DNA of 64,000 bases from DASUPK01 sp963782345 (GCA_963782345.1 CAWAJF010000001.1:140413-204412), one strand, 5' to 3'; shown: positions 15,916 through 25,044, counted from the first letter of the stretch. Notes: generated from the sequence alone by a model not told the origin. Numbers and translations: made by a program.

Positions 15916-16776
15916 GTGATCTTCGACCTGCAATCGCCCGGGCGGCGCCGGGTCGTCCGCGTCGTCTTCGGGGCATTGGCGATTGTCTTCGCGATCAGCT
16001 TCGTGTTCCTCGGTGTCGGCACGGGCGGCGGCGGCTTCAGCTTCAGCGACCTCTTCGGGGGTGGCGGGGGAAGCAGCTCCACCGCCTTCGACAGCGACAT
16101 CAAGGCCGCGGAGGCGAAGCTGGCGACCAATCCCAACGACCCGGCGACGCTGGCTCAGCTCGTCCAGCTCCACTACTCGGCGGCCAACGCCAACACGGAC
16201 AGCAAGGGCGTGCCCACCAGCGACGGGGAGCAGCAGCTCCGCGAGGCCGCCGACACCTGGAACAAGTACGTGAAGGCGAGCAAGGGCCACCTCTCTCCGG
16301 CCGCTGCGGTCTACGCACTCAACACCTTCGACCTGCTCGCCAGGATCGACTTCTCCACGGCCCGCACGGACTCGAGCCAGACCCAGGCGCTGGCGGACAT
16401 CAATGCCGCCGTGGACGATTGGAAGAGCGCCGCGCAGGCTCAGCAGGTGCTGATCGACAAGCAGCCGAAGAAGGCGACCTCCAACTCCTACGCAACCCTT
16501 GCGCAGTACCTCTACCTAGCCGGAGACAGCAAGGGCGGCGATCGGGCGGTAGCGCAGGCCAAGTCGGTCAAGGGAGCGAATCCAGCGACGATCGACCAGC
16601 AGCTGAACTCCGTCCAGCAGCTGGGCCAGCAGCTCCAGGCGGCGATCAAGCAGCTCACCAAGCAGCAGCAGACCCAGCAGGGCGCCGGCGCCGGCGCGGC
16701 GCCGGGCGGCGCCTCCGGCAGCGGAAACCCGCTCAACGGACTCGGCCTGGGCGGGCCCAGCGGCGGCGGGCTCTAA
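15916..16776 (+). CDS. membrane-anchored TPR-like protein
   Basis: 286 residues. A short basic N-terminus and one membrane helix (about 15-38) precede a Gly/Ser linker. A helical domain with tetratricopeptide-like spacing follows ('EAKLATNPNDPATLAQLVQLHYSAAN', then 'PKKATSNSYATLAQYLYLAGDS'). The end is Gln-rich and then Gly/Ala-rich. It probably faces outside and scaffolds proteins; no enzyme motif is seen. Confidence 0.75.
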   Translation: MIFDLQSPGRRRVVRVVFGALAIVFAISFVFLGVGTGGGGFSFSDLFGGGGGSSSTAFDSDIKAAEAKLATNPNDPATLAQLVQLHYSAANANTDSKGVPTSDGEQQLREAADTWNKYVKASKGHLSPAAAVYALNTFDLLARIDFSTARTDSSQTQALADINAAVDDWKSAAQAQQVLIDKQPKKATSNSYATLAQYLYLAGDSKGGDRAVAQAKSVKGANPATIDQQLNSVQQLGQQLQAAIKQLTKQQQTQQGAGAGAAPGGASGSGNPLNGLGLGGPSGGGL

Positions 16777-16794
16777 CTACCCGCGCGCCCTTCC

Positions 16795-16800
16795 TATAAT
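16795..16800 (+). promoter_or_regulatory. TATAAT -10 box of tRNA-Lys
   Basis: A consensus TATAAT 14 bases before the tRNA. No convincing -35 box is visible. Confidence 0.6.
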
Positions 16801-16814
16801 TCCGCCCTCCACCA

Positions 16815-16887
16815 GGGCCGTTAGCTCAGCTGGTAGAGCAGGAGACTCTTAATCTCAAGGTCGCAGGTTCGATCCCTGCACGGCCCA
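16815..16887 (+). tRNA. tRNA-Lys(CTT)
   Basis: A 73-base cloverleaf. The acceptor GGGCCGT pairs with ACGGCCC; the D-arm is AGCTCAGCTGGTAGAGCA. The anticodon loop CTCTTAA gives CTT, and the T-arm contains GGTTCGATC. The CCA end is not encoded (TCA follows). Confidence 0.96.
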
Positions 16888-16985
16888 TCAGATCATCATC
16901 TTTGAGCATTTCGGCGGTACGGCGAGCGCGAGGAGAGCGTTGGCCGGGGGCCCCGGGGTCGGCGGCCTCTCATCCTCGTCGCGGG

Positions 16986-17240
16986 TCAGCGAGCGAACGC
17001 GCGGATGATCAGCAGCAGGATGATCGACCCGCCGATCGCGATCAGCCAGGTCCCGAGGTCGAAGAAGTGGCCGATCTCGCCGACGTTGAGGGCGCTCGCG
17101 ATGAAGCCTCCGATCAGGGCGCCGAGGATGCCGATCGCGGTGGTGCCGATACAACCGCCGGGCTCGGTGCGGCCGGGGATGATCGCGCGGGCGATGGTGC
17201 CGGCGAACAGACCCAGGATGATCCACGCGATGATTCCCAT
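16986..17240 (-). CDS. GlsB/YeaQ/YmgE-family small membrane protein
   Basis: 84 residues with three membrane segments. It has the family pattern 'GIIAWIILGLFAGTIARAIIPG' and 'GCIGTTAIGILGALIGGFIA'. This transglycosylase-associated family is often stress-induced; its molecular role is not established. A TATAGG box lies eleven bases before the ATG. Confidence 0.88.
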   Translation of the reverse strand: MGIIAWIILGLFAGTIARAIIPGRTEPGGCIGTTAIGILGALIGGFIASALNVGEIGHFFDLGTWLIAIGGSIILLLIIRAFAR

Positions 17241-17508
17241 CGGGGCGGGACCCTATACGGCGAGGTAATCCGGGCGCGAGGTCGTTGCTAGGGCTGGCGC
17301 GGGCCCGCGTGATAGCTCAGGTACCAGAGCACGTGGCGGGCGGCGCTGACGCCCACGTTCACCGGGGAGAGCAACATCCGCATCAGTGAAACCCTATTGC
17401 CACGGCCGGACCTTCGCGTCAGTGGAAACTGCTGATTTGGCTGCACAACGCCAAATTCCTGCCCTATTTGCGGGCTGTCAAACGCGGCGGAGCTAGGATG
17501 GCCAGCCG

Positions 17509-18231
17509 ATGAGAAGGGACCGCAAGAGAAGGCGGCGGCTCGCCGCAATCGCGACGGAGCGCAGGGCCGAGCGGGTCACCGTCGGTCTGGCGGTGTTCGC
17601 CGCCGGGTCGCTCGGGATCCTGGTCACGGGGGAGCTCCTGCGGATGGCTCGGCGGCGACGCGAGAGCAAGGAGACCGAAACGCCGGAGAACATCGTCGAC
17701 GTCGCTGGGCAGGCCACACGCGACACGCTCGCCGTGGCGCGCCGCGGGATCATCGCGACTCCTCATCACGAGACCGTCCTCTTCAACATCCTGCAGGGCT
17801 TCCTGGGCGCGTTTGCCTTCGCTCGCCTCGCGACCTGGGGAATCCGCCAGTCGTGGTGGCCCGCCGGTGACATCCACGTCAGCGGCCGCCACATCCATCA
17901 CTTCGTTCCCGGCATCGCGCTCGCCTTCGGCTCCGCGGTCGGAGCGCTGACGACCCGCAACGAGCGGGTGGAGTCGACCCTCGCGATCCCGTTCGGCGCC
18001 GGCATGGGCCTGACGATGGACGAGGCCGCGCTTCTGCTCGATCTCGAAGACGTCTACTGGACGCGGCAGGGGCTGCTGAGCGTGCAGGTGAGCCTCGGGG
18101 TGACCGCCACCCTGGCGGCGACGATCCTCGGTCTGCGGATGCTCCGCCGCGGCGAGGTGAGGGGGATCGAGGAGGGAGCGATCCCGAGCCTCGGGGAGCA
18201 CGGGATGCGCTCCACGGGCGCGCTCGCCTAA
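17509..18231 (+). CDS. integral membrane protein with HxxxRHxHH motif
   Basis: 240 residues. A basic N-terminus is followed by about five membrane segments. 'GDIHVSGRHIHHFVPGIALAFGSAVG' is a conspicuous histidine cluster between helices that could bind metal. I recognise no named family. It overlaps purA by four bases tail to tail. TAGGAT lies nine bases before the ATG. In the 268 bases before it I see nothing but this promoter. Confidence 0.7.
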   Translation: MRRDRKRRRRLAAIATERRAERVTVGLAVFAAGSLGILVTGELLRMARRRRESKETETPENIVDVAGQATRDTLAVARRGIIATPHHETVLFNILQGFLGAFAFARLATWGIRQSWWPAGDIHVSGRHIHHFVPGIALAFGSAVGALTTRNERVESTLAIPFGAGMGLTMDEAALLLDLEDVYWTRQGLLSVQVSLGVTATLAATILGLRMLRRGEVRGIEEGAIPSLGEHGMRSTGALA

Positions 18232-19538
18232 GCGGCGGCTCGAAGCCGGGGCTCCGCCTCCTGGCCCATCCAGATCACCTGGTCGCGGCCGGGGCCGACG
18301 CCGACGAGGCGGACCGGGATGCCGAGGTGCTCGGAGATCGCCGCGAGGTAGTCGCGGGCCTCGGCCGGCAGGTCCTCCTCGCGGCGGCAGTCGCCGATGT
18401 CGCCCTCGAACCCGGGCAGCTCCTCGTACTCCGGCTCGGCCATGTGGATGATCGACTGGTGGTAGGGAACCTCGTCGAAGACCGCTCCCTCGGGATGCCG
18501 GTAGCGCACGCAGAGGCGCAGGGGGTCGATCCCGGAGAGCACGTCCAGCTTGGTGACGGCGAGGGTGCTCATGCTGTTCAGGCGGACGGCGTAGCGCAGC
18601 GCCACCAGGTCGATCCAGCCGCAGCGCCTGGGCCGGCCCGTCGTGGTGCCCATCTCGCCGCCGCGCTCGCGCAGGAGGTCGCCGAGGTCGTCCTCCAGCT
18701 CGGAGGGAAACGGCCCGGCGCCGACGCGGGTCGTGTACGCCTTGGCGATCCCCCAGACCTCGTCGATGTCGCGCGGGCCGACGCCGGCGCCGATGCAGGC
18801 GGCGCCGGCCACAGGGTTCGAGGAGGTGACGAAGGGATAGGTCCCGTGGTCGAGGTCGAGCATCGTGCCCTGCGCGCCCTCGAAGAGGACGGTGTGATTG
18901 GCATCGAGGGCCTCCCAGCAGAGCTTCGCGGTGTCGGCGATGTGGGGCTCCAGGCGGTGGCCGTAGGTGAGATAGGTCTCGACCATCGTGTGCAGGTCGA
19001 GCTCAGGGTCCTTGGCGAAGGGCCGCAGCATCTGCTGCTTCGGGTCCATCGCGGTCATGATCTTCTTCCGCAGGATCTTCGCGTCGAGCAGGTCCTGCAC
19101 TCGGATTCCGAGGCGTGCGGCCTTGTCCGAGTAGGCGGGGCCGATCCCTCGCCTGGTGGTGCCGATCTCGAGCTTGCCGAGCTTCAGCTCCCCGGCCGTG
19201 TCGAGCTTCACGTGGTAGGGCATGATCACGTGCGCGTTGGCCGAGACGCGCAGCCCGCTGACGTCGATGCCCCGGTGGCGCAGGCCCTCGATCTCGCCGG
19301 TCAGCACCCCGGGGTCGATGACCACGCCGTTTCCGATCGCGCAGATCTTCCCGGGGTACAGGATCCCGGAGGGGATCAGGTGGAACTTGAAGGTCTCGCC
19401 GTCACGGATGATCGTGTGGCCGGCGTTGTTGCCGCCCTGAAAGCGGATCACCACGTCGGCCTGCTCGGCGAGCAGGTCGGTGACCTTTCCCTTTCCCTCG
19501 TCGCCCCATTGGGCGCCGACTATGACCAGTCCGGGCAT
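18228..19538 (-). CDS. purA: adenylosuccinate synthetase
   Basis: 436 residues. It joins IMP and aspartate with GTP in AMP synthesis. The N-terminal 'GAQWGDEGKGKVTDLLAEQ' is the P-loop with catalytic Asp; 'GGNNAGHTI' holds the catalytic His; 'GTTRRGIGPAYSDKAAR' and 'VGVGPGRDQVIW' complete the family pattern. It ends the minus-strand replication/ribosomal gene run. Confidence 0.97.
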   Translation of the reverse strand: MPGLVIVGAQWGDEGKGKVTDLLAEQADVVIRFQGGNNAGHTIIRDGETFKFHLIPSGILYPGKICAIGNGVVIDPGVLTGEIEGLRHRGIDVSGLRVSANAHVIMPYHVKLDTAGELKLGKLEIGTTRRGIGPAYSDKAARLGIRVQDLLDAKILRKKIMTAMDPKQQMLRPFAKDPELDLHTMVETYLTYGHRLEPHIADTAKLCWEALDANHTVLFEGAQGTMLDLDHGTYPFVTSSNPVAGAACIGAGVGPRDIDEVWGIAKAYTTRVGAGPFPSELEDDLGDLLRERGGEMGTTTGRPRRCGWIDLVALRYAVRLNSMSTLAVTKLDVLSGIDPLRLCVRYRHPEGAVFDEVPYHQSIIHMAEPEYEELPGFEGDIGDCRREEDLPAEARDYLAAISEHLGIPVRLVGVGPGRDQVIWMGQEAEPRLRAAA

Positions 19539-19559
19539 GACCGGGGAAGTATGAGGGAG

Positions 19560-20327
19560 CTAGTGGTCGAGCGGGCCGAGAGACCCGCCCCCCTGACTCA
19601 GCGAGCCGGCCACGTCGGCCGAGACGCGCATCCGCCGATCCTCGTCGAAGAGCAGAACGGGATCGCCACACATCTCGACGAGGCGAGAGACGATGCGCGT
19701 GCCGAGCTGCTTCTCGAGCTCGTCGTCCTCGAAGTTGCTGGTGACGATCAGCGAGCGCTGGCGCTCGTAGCGCTCGTTCACCAGCGCGTAGAGCTGCTCG
19801 AGCACCCATTCAGTCTGCTTCTCCGCCCCCAGGTCGTCGAGATGGAGCAGGTCGACGGTGGAGAGGCGCTCGAAGAGATCCGAGTAGGACTGCTCGCCGA
19901 TCTCTGCGTCGTAGGTCTGGCGGATGCGGCTCAGCAGCTTCGGCAGGGAGTAGATCGCGACGGAGCGCCCGGCATCGAGGGCGACGCGCGAGATCAGCAT
20001 GGCCAGGGTGGTCTTGCCGGTCCCGGAGTTGCCGAAGAACCACATCCCGCGCCCGCGGTCGAGGTTCCCGCCGATGTCCTCGCAGAAGGTGCGAACGCGC
20101 TTGACGACGAAGTCGTCGATCTGCGTCACCGGGGGCCGGTCGAAGGAGACCCCGCGGTACTTCGCCGGGATCACCGAGTCGATGCCGCGCAGCCGGGCCT
20201 TGGCGACCATGCGCGAGCGGCACTCGCAGGGGCGCGCCACGTCCTCGGGGCCGAGGATCCAGCCGGAGCCGTCGCAGACGCCCAGGCGGCAGGGTTGGCG
20301 GTCGCCGGAAGGCGAATGGATCGCCAA
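19560..20327 (-). CDS. DnaC/DnaI-type helicase loader
   Basis: 255 residues. Four cysteines near the N-terminus ('PCRLGVCDGSGW', 'PCECRSR') suggest a zinc site as in DnaI. The AAA+ domain follows with Walker A 'GNSGTGKTTLAM', Walker B 'LLHLDDLGAEK', and sensor 1 'IVTSNFEDDELEKQLGTRIVSRL'. It starts with TTG one base after the dnaB stop, so the helicase and its likely loader are coupled. Confidence 0.88.
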   Translation of the reverse strand: MAIHSPSGDRQPCRLGVCDGSGWILGPEDVARPCECRSRMVAKARLRGIDSVIPAKYRGVSFDRPPVTQIDDFVVKRVRTFCEDIGGNLDRGRGMWFFGNSGTGKTTLAMLISRVALDAGRSVAIYSLPKLLSRIRQTYDAEIGEQSYSDLFERLSTVDLLHLDDLGAEKQTEWVLEQLYALVNERYERQRSLIVTSNFEDDELEKQLGTRIVSRLVEMCGDPVLLFDEDRRMRVSADVAGSLSQGGGSLGPLDH

Positions 20328-20328
20328 C

Positions 20329-23043
20329 TCAGCCCTCCTCCGCGTCGGCGAACTGGTCGGCCTCGCTGCCGATGTCCTCGATCGGCGGCCCCTCTCCCGC
20401 CGGCTGCTCCAACGGCCGTTCCTCTCGCGCGCGGTCGGCGAACTTCGGATAGTGCTCCAGGAAGACCAGCCGGACGGTGCCCACCGGGCCGTTCCTGTGC
20501 TTGGCGAGGATCAGCTCCGCACCGCCCGGGTCCTCCGAGTCGGCGTTGTAGTAGTCGTCGCGGTAGAGGAAGCCGACCACGTCGGCGTCCTGCTCGATCG
20601 CGCCGGACTCGCGCAGGTCCGAGAGGATCGGGCGCTTGTCGGGGCGCTGCTCGGGGGCACGGGAGAGCTGGGAGATGCCGATCACCGGGACGGCGAGCTC
20701 GCGCGCGAGGATCTTCAGCCCGCGGCTGAACTGTGAGACCTGCTCGACCCGGTTGGCGCGCGAGTCGTCGCTTCGCATCAGCTGCATGTAGTCGACGATC
20801 ACCATGCCGAGCCCATCGTGGCCGCGCCCCTTCTCCTGGGCGTGCAGGCGACGGGCCTTGGCGCGGAGCTCCAGCAGTCCGAGGTCCGAGGAGTCGTCGA
20901 TCCAGAGCGGGGCGGACTCGAGCTGGTTGCAGGCCTTGACCACCTTCGGCCAGTCCTTGCTCGCGACCTTGCCCTTGCGCAGCCGGTCGCTGGAGATGCG
21001 CGACTGGGAGCCGATGAAGCGATGGGCGAGCTCCATCTCCGACATCTCGAGCGAGAAGAGGGCAACGGGCTTCTGGTGCTTCATCGCAACGTTCTGCGCG
21101 AAGTCGCAGACCAGGGTGCTGTTGTGGACGATTACGTCGTCCGCGACGAAGTTGTGGTGATCGGGAACAGTGAGGTCGTAGGTCTCCTCCTCGCCGATCT
21201 CCTCGATGGAAGCCACCTCGTCCCACCAGATATCCGAATCCGCGAGCTCCTCGAACTCGGGAGCCTCCAGGACGTCCGCCATCTGGAGAAGACGCCGTCT
21301 CGACAGACCGCGCTTGCCGACGTGCCAGTTGTGGTTACGGGGGTATCCGGCAGCCTCACTCACATCGCCCCAGCTTCGGTCAGCCTTGGCGGCCAGCACC
21401 TTGTCCCAGACCTCCACCGGAGCCGTGTCGACGTTGGTCTCGGGGGTTGCGGTGACAAGTCGTTCCGAGACGGCGCTGAGTTTCTCCTCCTTGCCCACGA
21501 TCCGAACGGACATGGCGAATCGGGCGAGAGACCGCTGATCGGTGATCCGAACCTCACGCGCGACCTTGTCCGTGCCCTCGTAGACCTTGCGCTTCAGCGT
21601 TCTGATGCAGGAGACGATCCCCAGGCGGAGGAGAAGATGCTGGACGTCTCGCGCGAGCCGCTCGCTGATCGTCGTATAGCCGACATGGGCCAGGCGCTCA
21701 GTGCAATGCACGTAGCCGTCGCACCCGAAGAGGACGGCCAGAAAACGAGCGATCTGATGGTCTGGGAGCTCAAAGATTGCGTCCGGAACGAACTTGTCCT
21801 CTGAGCGCTTGCCATAGAGCCCGTGGCCTCTGCAGAGCGTCGTCACAGGATTCGTCTCACCGCGCCGCGCAGAGCTCAGATATGCGTAGCGACCTTCAGG
21901 GCCGACATTGAAGCGAGCGCCCGCGTTTGCCGCAGCAGCTCGCACCGTCTCTACGAGATCCGTCCCGTCCGCCCCAAAGCAGTACATCGGAGTGCCACGA
22001 ATGATTGAGCCGTCCGCGATCAAGGCCGCCAGCAGAACGATCTCGTGATCCTCCATGTGGCCACCGGGAGCCATCCTCGGGAGCCATCTTGGGACCCCGA
22101 TGCGGGACCCGACCGAAAGCTCTTCGAGAGGTCGCCAGCCATTGAAGGTGAGAAGTGGGTGGTTTGCGGTTGCTTCCACGGTCCGTCCGAGTCGGGTCGT
22201 CAGTCGATGCACGACTTGTTTGCCGCTGCGGATGGAGTGCGAAATCCTGGCCGGCCTCAGCTTCAGGTCTGGTCCCATGGCGCCGACCCAGATCTCTTCG
22301 CCTGACTCGTGTCGCGCTACGAGCTCATCGAGGCGGCATCGCGCACCGGTTTTGGCGTCGTAGACGAGCGTCCGCCCCGGCTGGCATTTCCCCATCGCCG
22401 GCCTCGCAGCGATCACGATCAGGTTCCCGGGCTGGAAGCCGCCGGTCTTGTCGTCGAGGTCGCGGAAGCCCGACGGGGTCCCGGTGATGTCGGAGGTGCC
22501 GCTGGCGAGGGCCTCGAGCTTGTCGATCTCGTCGTGGAGGATCTCCCCGATCTCGCGGAAGTCGACGGCGCGCTCCTCGTGGGCGACCTGGAAGAGGAGG
22601 CGCTCCGCCTGCTCGACCATCTCCGAGGGCTCGCCGTCGCGCTCGGCGACCGACTGCTGGATGCGCTTCGCCGCCAGGTCGAGGCGTCGCATCAGCGAGT
22701 TCTGCTTGACGATCTGCGCATAGTGCTTGGCGCTGCCCGGGGATGGGACCTTCGCCGCCAGGCTGGCGATCACGTCGCGGCCGCCGATCGCCTCGAGCTG
22801 GCCGTGCTGCTCGAGCTGCTCGGAGACGGTCAGGACGTCGACCGGGTTCGCGTCCTCGTTGAGGCGGATGATCGCCTCGTAGATCGTCCGGTGGCGATCC
22901 CGGTAGAAGTCGTCGGCGTGGAGCCTGGCGTCGAGCAGAACGGGCTCGATCGTCGACTCCGAGACGAGCATCGCGCCCAGCACGGATTCCTCGGCCTCCA
23001 GGTTCTGGGGCGGGACGATTGTCGGTGTTCCGTTGGTCGCCAA
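20329..23043 (-). CDS. dnaB: replicative DNA helicase DnaB with intein
   Basis: 904 residues as translated, of which 422 (220-641) are an intein; the spliced helicase is 482, normal for DnaB. The N-domain starts 'PPQNLEAEESVLGAMLVSEST'. The RecA-like ATPase is split in its P-loop: 'AARPAMGK' | intein | 'STLVCDFAQN'. After splicing come 'VIVDYMQLM' (Walker B), 'ISQLSRAPEQR' and 'LSDLRESGAIEQDAD'. TTG 23043 is chosen because it is preceded by AGAGAAG and gives a normal N-terminus; GTG 23094 would add 17 residues. Confidence 0.93.
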   Translation of the reverse strand: MATNGTPTIVPPQNLEAEESVLGAMLVSESTIEPVLLDARLHADDFYRDRHRTIYEAIIRLNEDANPVDVLTVSEQLEQHGQLEAIGGRDVIASLAAKVPSPGSAKHYAQIVKQNSLMRRLDLAAKRIQQSVAERDGEPSEMVEQAERLLFQVAHEERAVDFREIGEILHDEIDKLEALASGTSDITGTPSGFRDLDDKTGGFQPGNLIVIAARPAMGKCQPGRTLVYDAKTGARCRLDELVARHESGEEIWVGAMGPDLKLRPARISHSIRSGKQVVHRLTTRLGRTVEATANHPLLTFNGWRPLEELSVGSRIGVPRWLPRMAPGGHMEDHEIVLLAALIADGSIIRGTPMYCFGADGTDLVETVRAAAANAGARFNVGPEGRYAYLSSARRGETNPVTTLCRGHGLYGKRSEDKFVPDAIFELPDHQIARFLAVLFGCDGYVHCTERLAHVGYTTISERLARDVQHLLLRLGIVSCIRTLKRKVYEGTDKVAREVRITDQRSLARFAMSVRIVGKEEKLSAVSERLVTATPETNVDTAPVEVWDKVLAAKADRSWGDVSEAAGYPRNHNWHVGKRGLSRRRLLQMADVLEAPEFEELADSDIWWDEVASIEEIGEEETYDLTVPDHHNFVADDVIVHNSTLVCDFAQNVAMKHQKPVALFSLEMSEMELAHRFIGSQSRISSDRLRKGKVASKDWPKVVKACNQLESAPLWIDDSSDLGLLELRAKARRLHAQEKGRGHDGLGMVIVDYMQLMRSDDSRANRVEQVSQFSRGLKILARELAVPVIGISQLSRAPEQRPDKRPILSDLRESGAIEQDADVVGFLYRDDYYNADSEDPGGAELILAKHRNGPVGTVRLVFLEHYPKFADRAREERPLEQPAGEGPPIEDIGSEADQFADAEEG
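21121..22386 (-). mobile_element. DnaB intein with LAGLIDADG homing endonuclease
   Basis: 422 residues, from Cys1 ('CQPGRTLVYDAKTG') to 'FVADDVIVHN', followed by Ser+1 of the helicase. The splicing block B histidine is in 'VEATANHPLLTFNGW'. The endonuclease core has two LAGLIDADG-like helices, 'LLAALIADGSI' and 'FLAVLFGCDGYVH', each with its acidic residue, so it may still cut. The insertion lies between the Lys and Ser of the Walker A motif, so the helicase cannot bind ATP until the intein leaves. Confidence 0.93.
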
Positions 23044-23216
23044 CTGGTCTTCTCTTGCGCAGCAAACCGGCCCGGCCGTCGGCCGGAGCTCCACTCAAGT
23101 CTGGATAAGGGCCCGGCGGATTCGCATGTGCCCCATGTGGATCCAAATCCGCGCGAGCCTGGCTAGAAAATCACAGGCGGGCGAAGGCCGCAGGCGAGTT
23201 CAGGCTATTTGCGCCG

Positions 23217-23672
23217 CTATTCCTTCGCCTCGGCGACGATCGTCTTGACCGAGGCCGTGACACCGCCGCCGACCTCGATCTCGACCATGTAGGTACCGGT
23301 CTCGCGGATCGGCTCGTCGAGGCGGATCTTCTTGCGGTCGACCTTGATGCTGCGCGCGGCCTGGATCGCCTCGGCGATCTCGGCGGAGGTGACGGAGCCG
23401 AAGAGCTTGCCGTCCTCCCCGGCGCGGTGGTTGATCGTCAGGACGGTCTTGCCGAGCAGCGCGGAGGTCTCACCGGCGCGCTCGGCGGCCTGCCTCTCGG
23501 CCTCGGCGGCACGCTCGCGCTTTCGCTCGGCCTCCTCGAGGGCGCCCTTGGTGGCGGGCTGGGCGAGCTTGCGCGGGACCAGGTAGTTGCGCAGGTATCC
23601 GGGTGAGACGTCGATCGGCGTGCCGGCCTCGCCGAGGCCCTCCACGTCCTTGAGCAGAACTGCCTGGGCCAT
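23217..23672 (-). CDS. rplI: ribosomal protein bL9
   Basis: 151 residues. The N-terminal domain has 'MAQAVLLKDVEGLGEAGTPIDVSPGYLRNYLVP', then the long linking helix rich in Glu/Arg/Ala, then the C-terminal rRNA-binding domain. It lies in the rpsF-ssb-rpsR-rplI order. The 173 bases between it and dnaB hold no gene. Confidence 0.97.
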   Translation of the reverse strand: MAQAVLLKDVEGLGEAGTPIDVSPGYLRNYLVPRKLAQPATKGALEEAERKRERAAEAERQAAERAGETSALLGKTVLTINHRAGEDGKLFGSVTSAEIAEAIQAARSIKVDRKKIRLDEPIRETGTYMVEIEVGGGVTASVKTIVAEAKE

Positions 23673-23679
23673 CGTGGAT

Positions 23680-23949
23680 CTACTTCTCGCCGACGTAGGG
23701 GAGCAGGGCGAGCTCCCGGGCGCGCTTCACGGCCAGTGCGAGCTGCTGCTGGTGCTTGCGGGACAGGCCGGTGACGCGGCGGGATCGGGTCTTGCCGCGA
23801 TCGGAGATGAACCGGCGCAGCAGCGTCAGGTCCTTGTAGTCGATCGCCTCGACGTTGAGCCGCGTGTACTTCCGCGGGCGTCCGCGATCGGTCAGGCCGC
23901 GGCGCCTGCCGCGACCCGTCGGCGTCTGCTGTCTTTGCTGTCGAGCCAT
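23680..23949 (-). CDS. rpsR: ribosomal protein bS18
   Basis: 89 residues. 'IDYKDLTLLRRFISDRGKTRSRRVTGLSRKHQQQL' is the core of S18, with a basic N-terminal extension. No zinc cysteines are present, so it is the zinc-free form. It lies seven bases upstream of rplI. Confidence 0.97.
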   Translation of the reverse strand: MARQQRQQTPTGRGRRRGLTDRGRPRKYTRLNVEAIDYKDLTLLRRFISDRGKTRSRRVTGLSRKHQQQLALAVKRARELALLPYVGEK

Positions 23950-23992
23950 TGGAGGCGCGGATGGTAGCGATCACCCGGCTTCGCCATCAGGT

Positions 23993-24012
23993 GGCGGCCA
24001 CGAGCGGCCGCC
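23993..24012 (-). terminator. 7-bp GC hairpin between ssb and rpsR
   Basis: GGCGGCC, six-base loop, GGCCGCC. It could attenuate or process the ribosomal-protein transcript. No T-run follows. Confidence 0.4.
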
Positions 24013-24045
24013 CGACATAAGTCGCTTCGGGCTTTGCCCTCCGCG

Positions 24046-24064
24046 CCAAAGGAGAGCGGCCTGG
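24046..24064 (-). repeat. dispersed intergenic element, copy beside ssb
   Basis: CCAGGCCGCTCTCCTTTGG on the minus strand, seven bases after the ssb stop triplet. A near-identical 19-mer follows the htrA stop at 30127-30145 (18 of 19 equal). Confidence 0.5.
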
Positions 24065-24070
24065 TGGCCG

Positions 24071-24544
24071 CTAGAAGGGGATGTCGTCGTCCGAGCCGCC
24101 GCCCGAGCTGACCGTGGCGCCCTCGAAGTCAGAGGTGTCGGCCGGCACGTCGGAGCTCGGCTGGAAGCCGTTGCCACCGCCACCGCCACCGCTCGGGTTG
24201 TCCGAGCGCGAGCCCAGGAACTGGACGCTGTTGGCGATGATCTCGACGGCCTGACGCTTGGAGCCGTCCTGCGCCTCCCACTCGCGCCAGTCGAGCCGTC
24301 CCTCGACGGCGACCGGGCGTCCCTTGGAGAGGTAGTTCGCGCAGTTCTCGCCCTGCGCGCCCCACACGGTGACGTCGAAGTAATTCGGCTTGTCGATCCA
24401 CTCGCCGCTCTGGCCGTCCTTGCGACGACTGTTGACGGCCACGCGAAGCTTGCACACGGAGGTCCCGCTGGGGGTTGAGCGCAGCTCCGGGTCCTTGGTC
24501 AGATTTCCCGTGATCGCGACTACGTTGATGTTCGAAGCTGCCAC
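24071..24544 (-). CDS. ssb: single-stranded DNA-binding protein
   Basis: 157 residues: OB fold ('NVVAITGNLTKDPELRSTPSGTSVCKLRVAVN'), a Gly/Ser-rich linker and the acidic tip 'SDDDIPF' that recruits partner proteins. GTG 24544 is preferred: it has AGAGGAG eight bases upstream and gives the family start 'AASNINVV'. An ATG eleven codons earlier adds unrelated residues. Confidence 0.96.
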   Translation of the reverse strand: MAASNINVVAITGNLTKDPELRSTPSGTSVCKLRVAVNSRRKDGQSGEWIDKPNYFDVTVWGAQGENCANYLSKGRPVAVEGRLDWREWEAQDGSKRQAVEIIANSVQFLGSRSDNPSGGGGGGNGFQPSSDVPADTSDFEGATVSSGGGSDDDIPF

Positions 24545-24654
24545 TTGATCGCTCCTCTTCGTTTCGATTCCGAACATCGATCTTAGGTCGCCGCACGGCG
24601 GCTTCTCCCCCCGCTGGAGAAGAAAGCCCGGAAACTGCGGAACCGAGGACGGGG

Positions 24655-25044
24655 TCAGTCGTCGCGGCGCGGTCGCCGCTCGCGGTCGCCGCGCTCGGGG
24701 CGACCGTCGCCGACCGCCATCGGCCGTTCGACCGTGGGCGGCGGGTTCGCCGGCGCGTCGGGATCGACCTTGAAGATCCGGAAGCGCAGGACGCCGTCGA
24801 TGATCTTCAGGCTGTGGTCCAGGCGCTCCAGGAGCTCCGGCTCGCCCTGGAAGCGGAAGAAGCGGTAGTCCGCCTCGTTCCGCTGCTTGATCTCGTAGGC
24901 GAGCTTGCGCAGGCCCCAGACGTCCGCTCGGTCGAGCGTGCCCGCGCCCTCGATCTGCTGGCGCACGTCGCCCGCGATCTTCTCGCGGGCCTCGTCGGCC
25001 GCTTCGGGATCGAGCATCAATACGAGTTCGTAATTGCGGTTCAC
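24655..25044 (-). CDS. rpsF: ribosomal protein bS6
   Basis: 129 residues. 'NRNYELVLMLDPEAADEAREKI' opens the S6 fold and 'WGLRKLAYEIKQRNEADYRFFRF' is diagnostic; the tail is basic and charged. GTG start. TATAGT lies eleven bases before it, so the message has a very short leader and no room for the S6:S18 binding RNA seen in other bacteria. Confidence 0.96.
   Translation of the reverse strand: MNRNYELVLMLDPEAADEAREKIAGDVRQQIEGAGTLDRADVWGLRKLAYEIKQRNEADYRFFRFQGEPELLERLDHSLKIIDGVLRFRIFKVDPDAPANPPPTVERPMAVGDGRPERGDRERRPRRDD

Noticed and set aside
17288..17548. 86-codon minus-strand ORF before the 17509 gene
   Set aside because: It overlaps the promoter and start of the plus-strand gene, has no start signal and no protein-like pattern.
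18327..20729. 800-codon open frame on the plus strand
   Set aside because: It lies antisense to purA, the helicase loader and the end of dnaB, all with clear motifs; long antisense frames are normal in GC-rich DNA. Its composition (Val/Asp/Arg/Gly) is that of a shadow.
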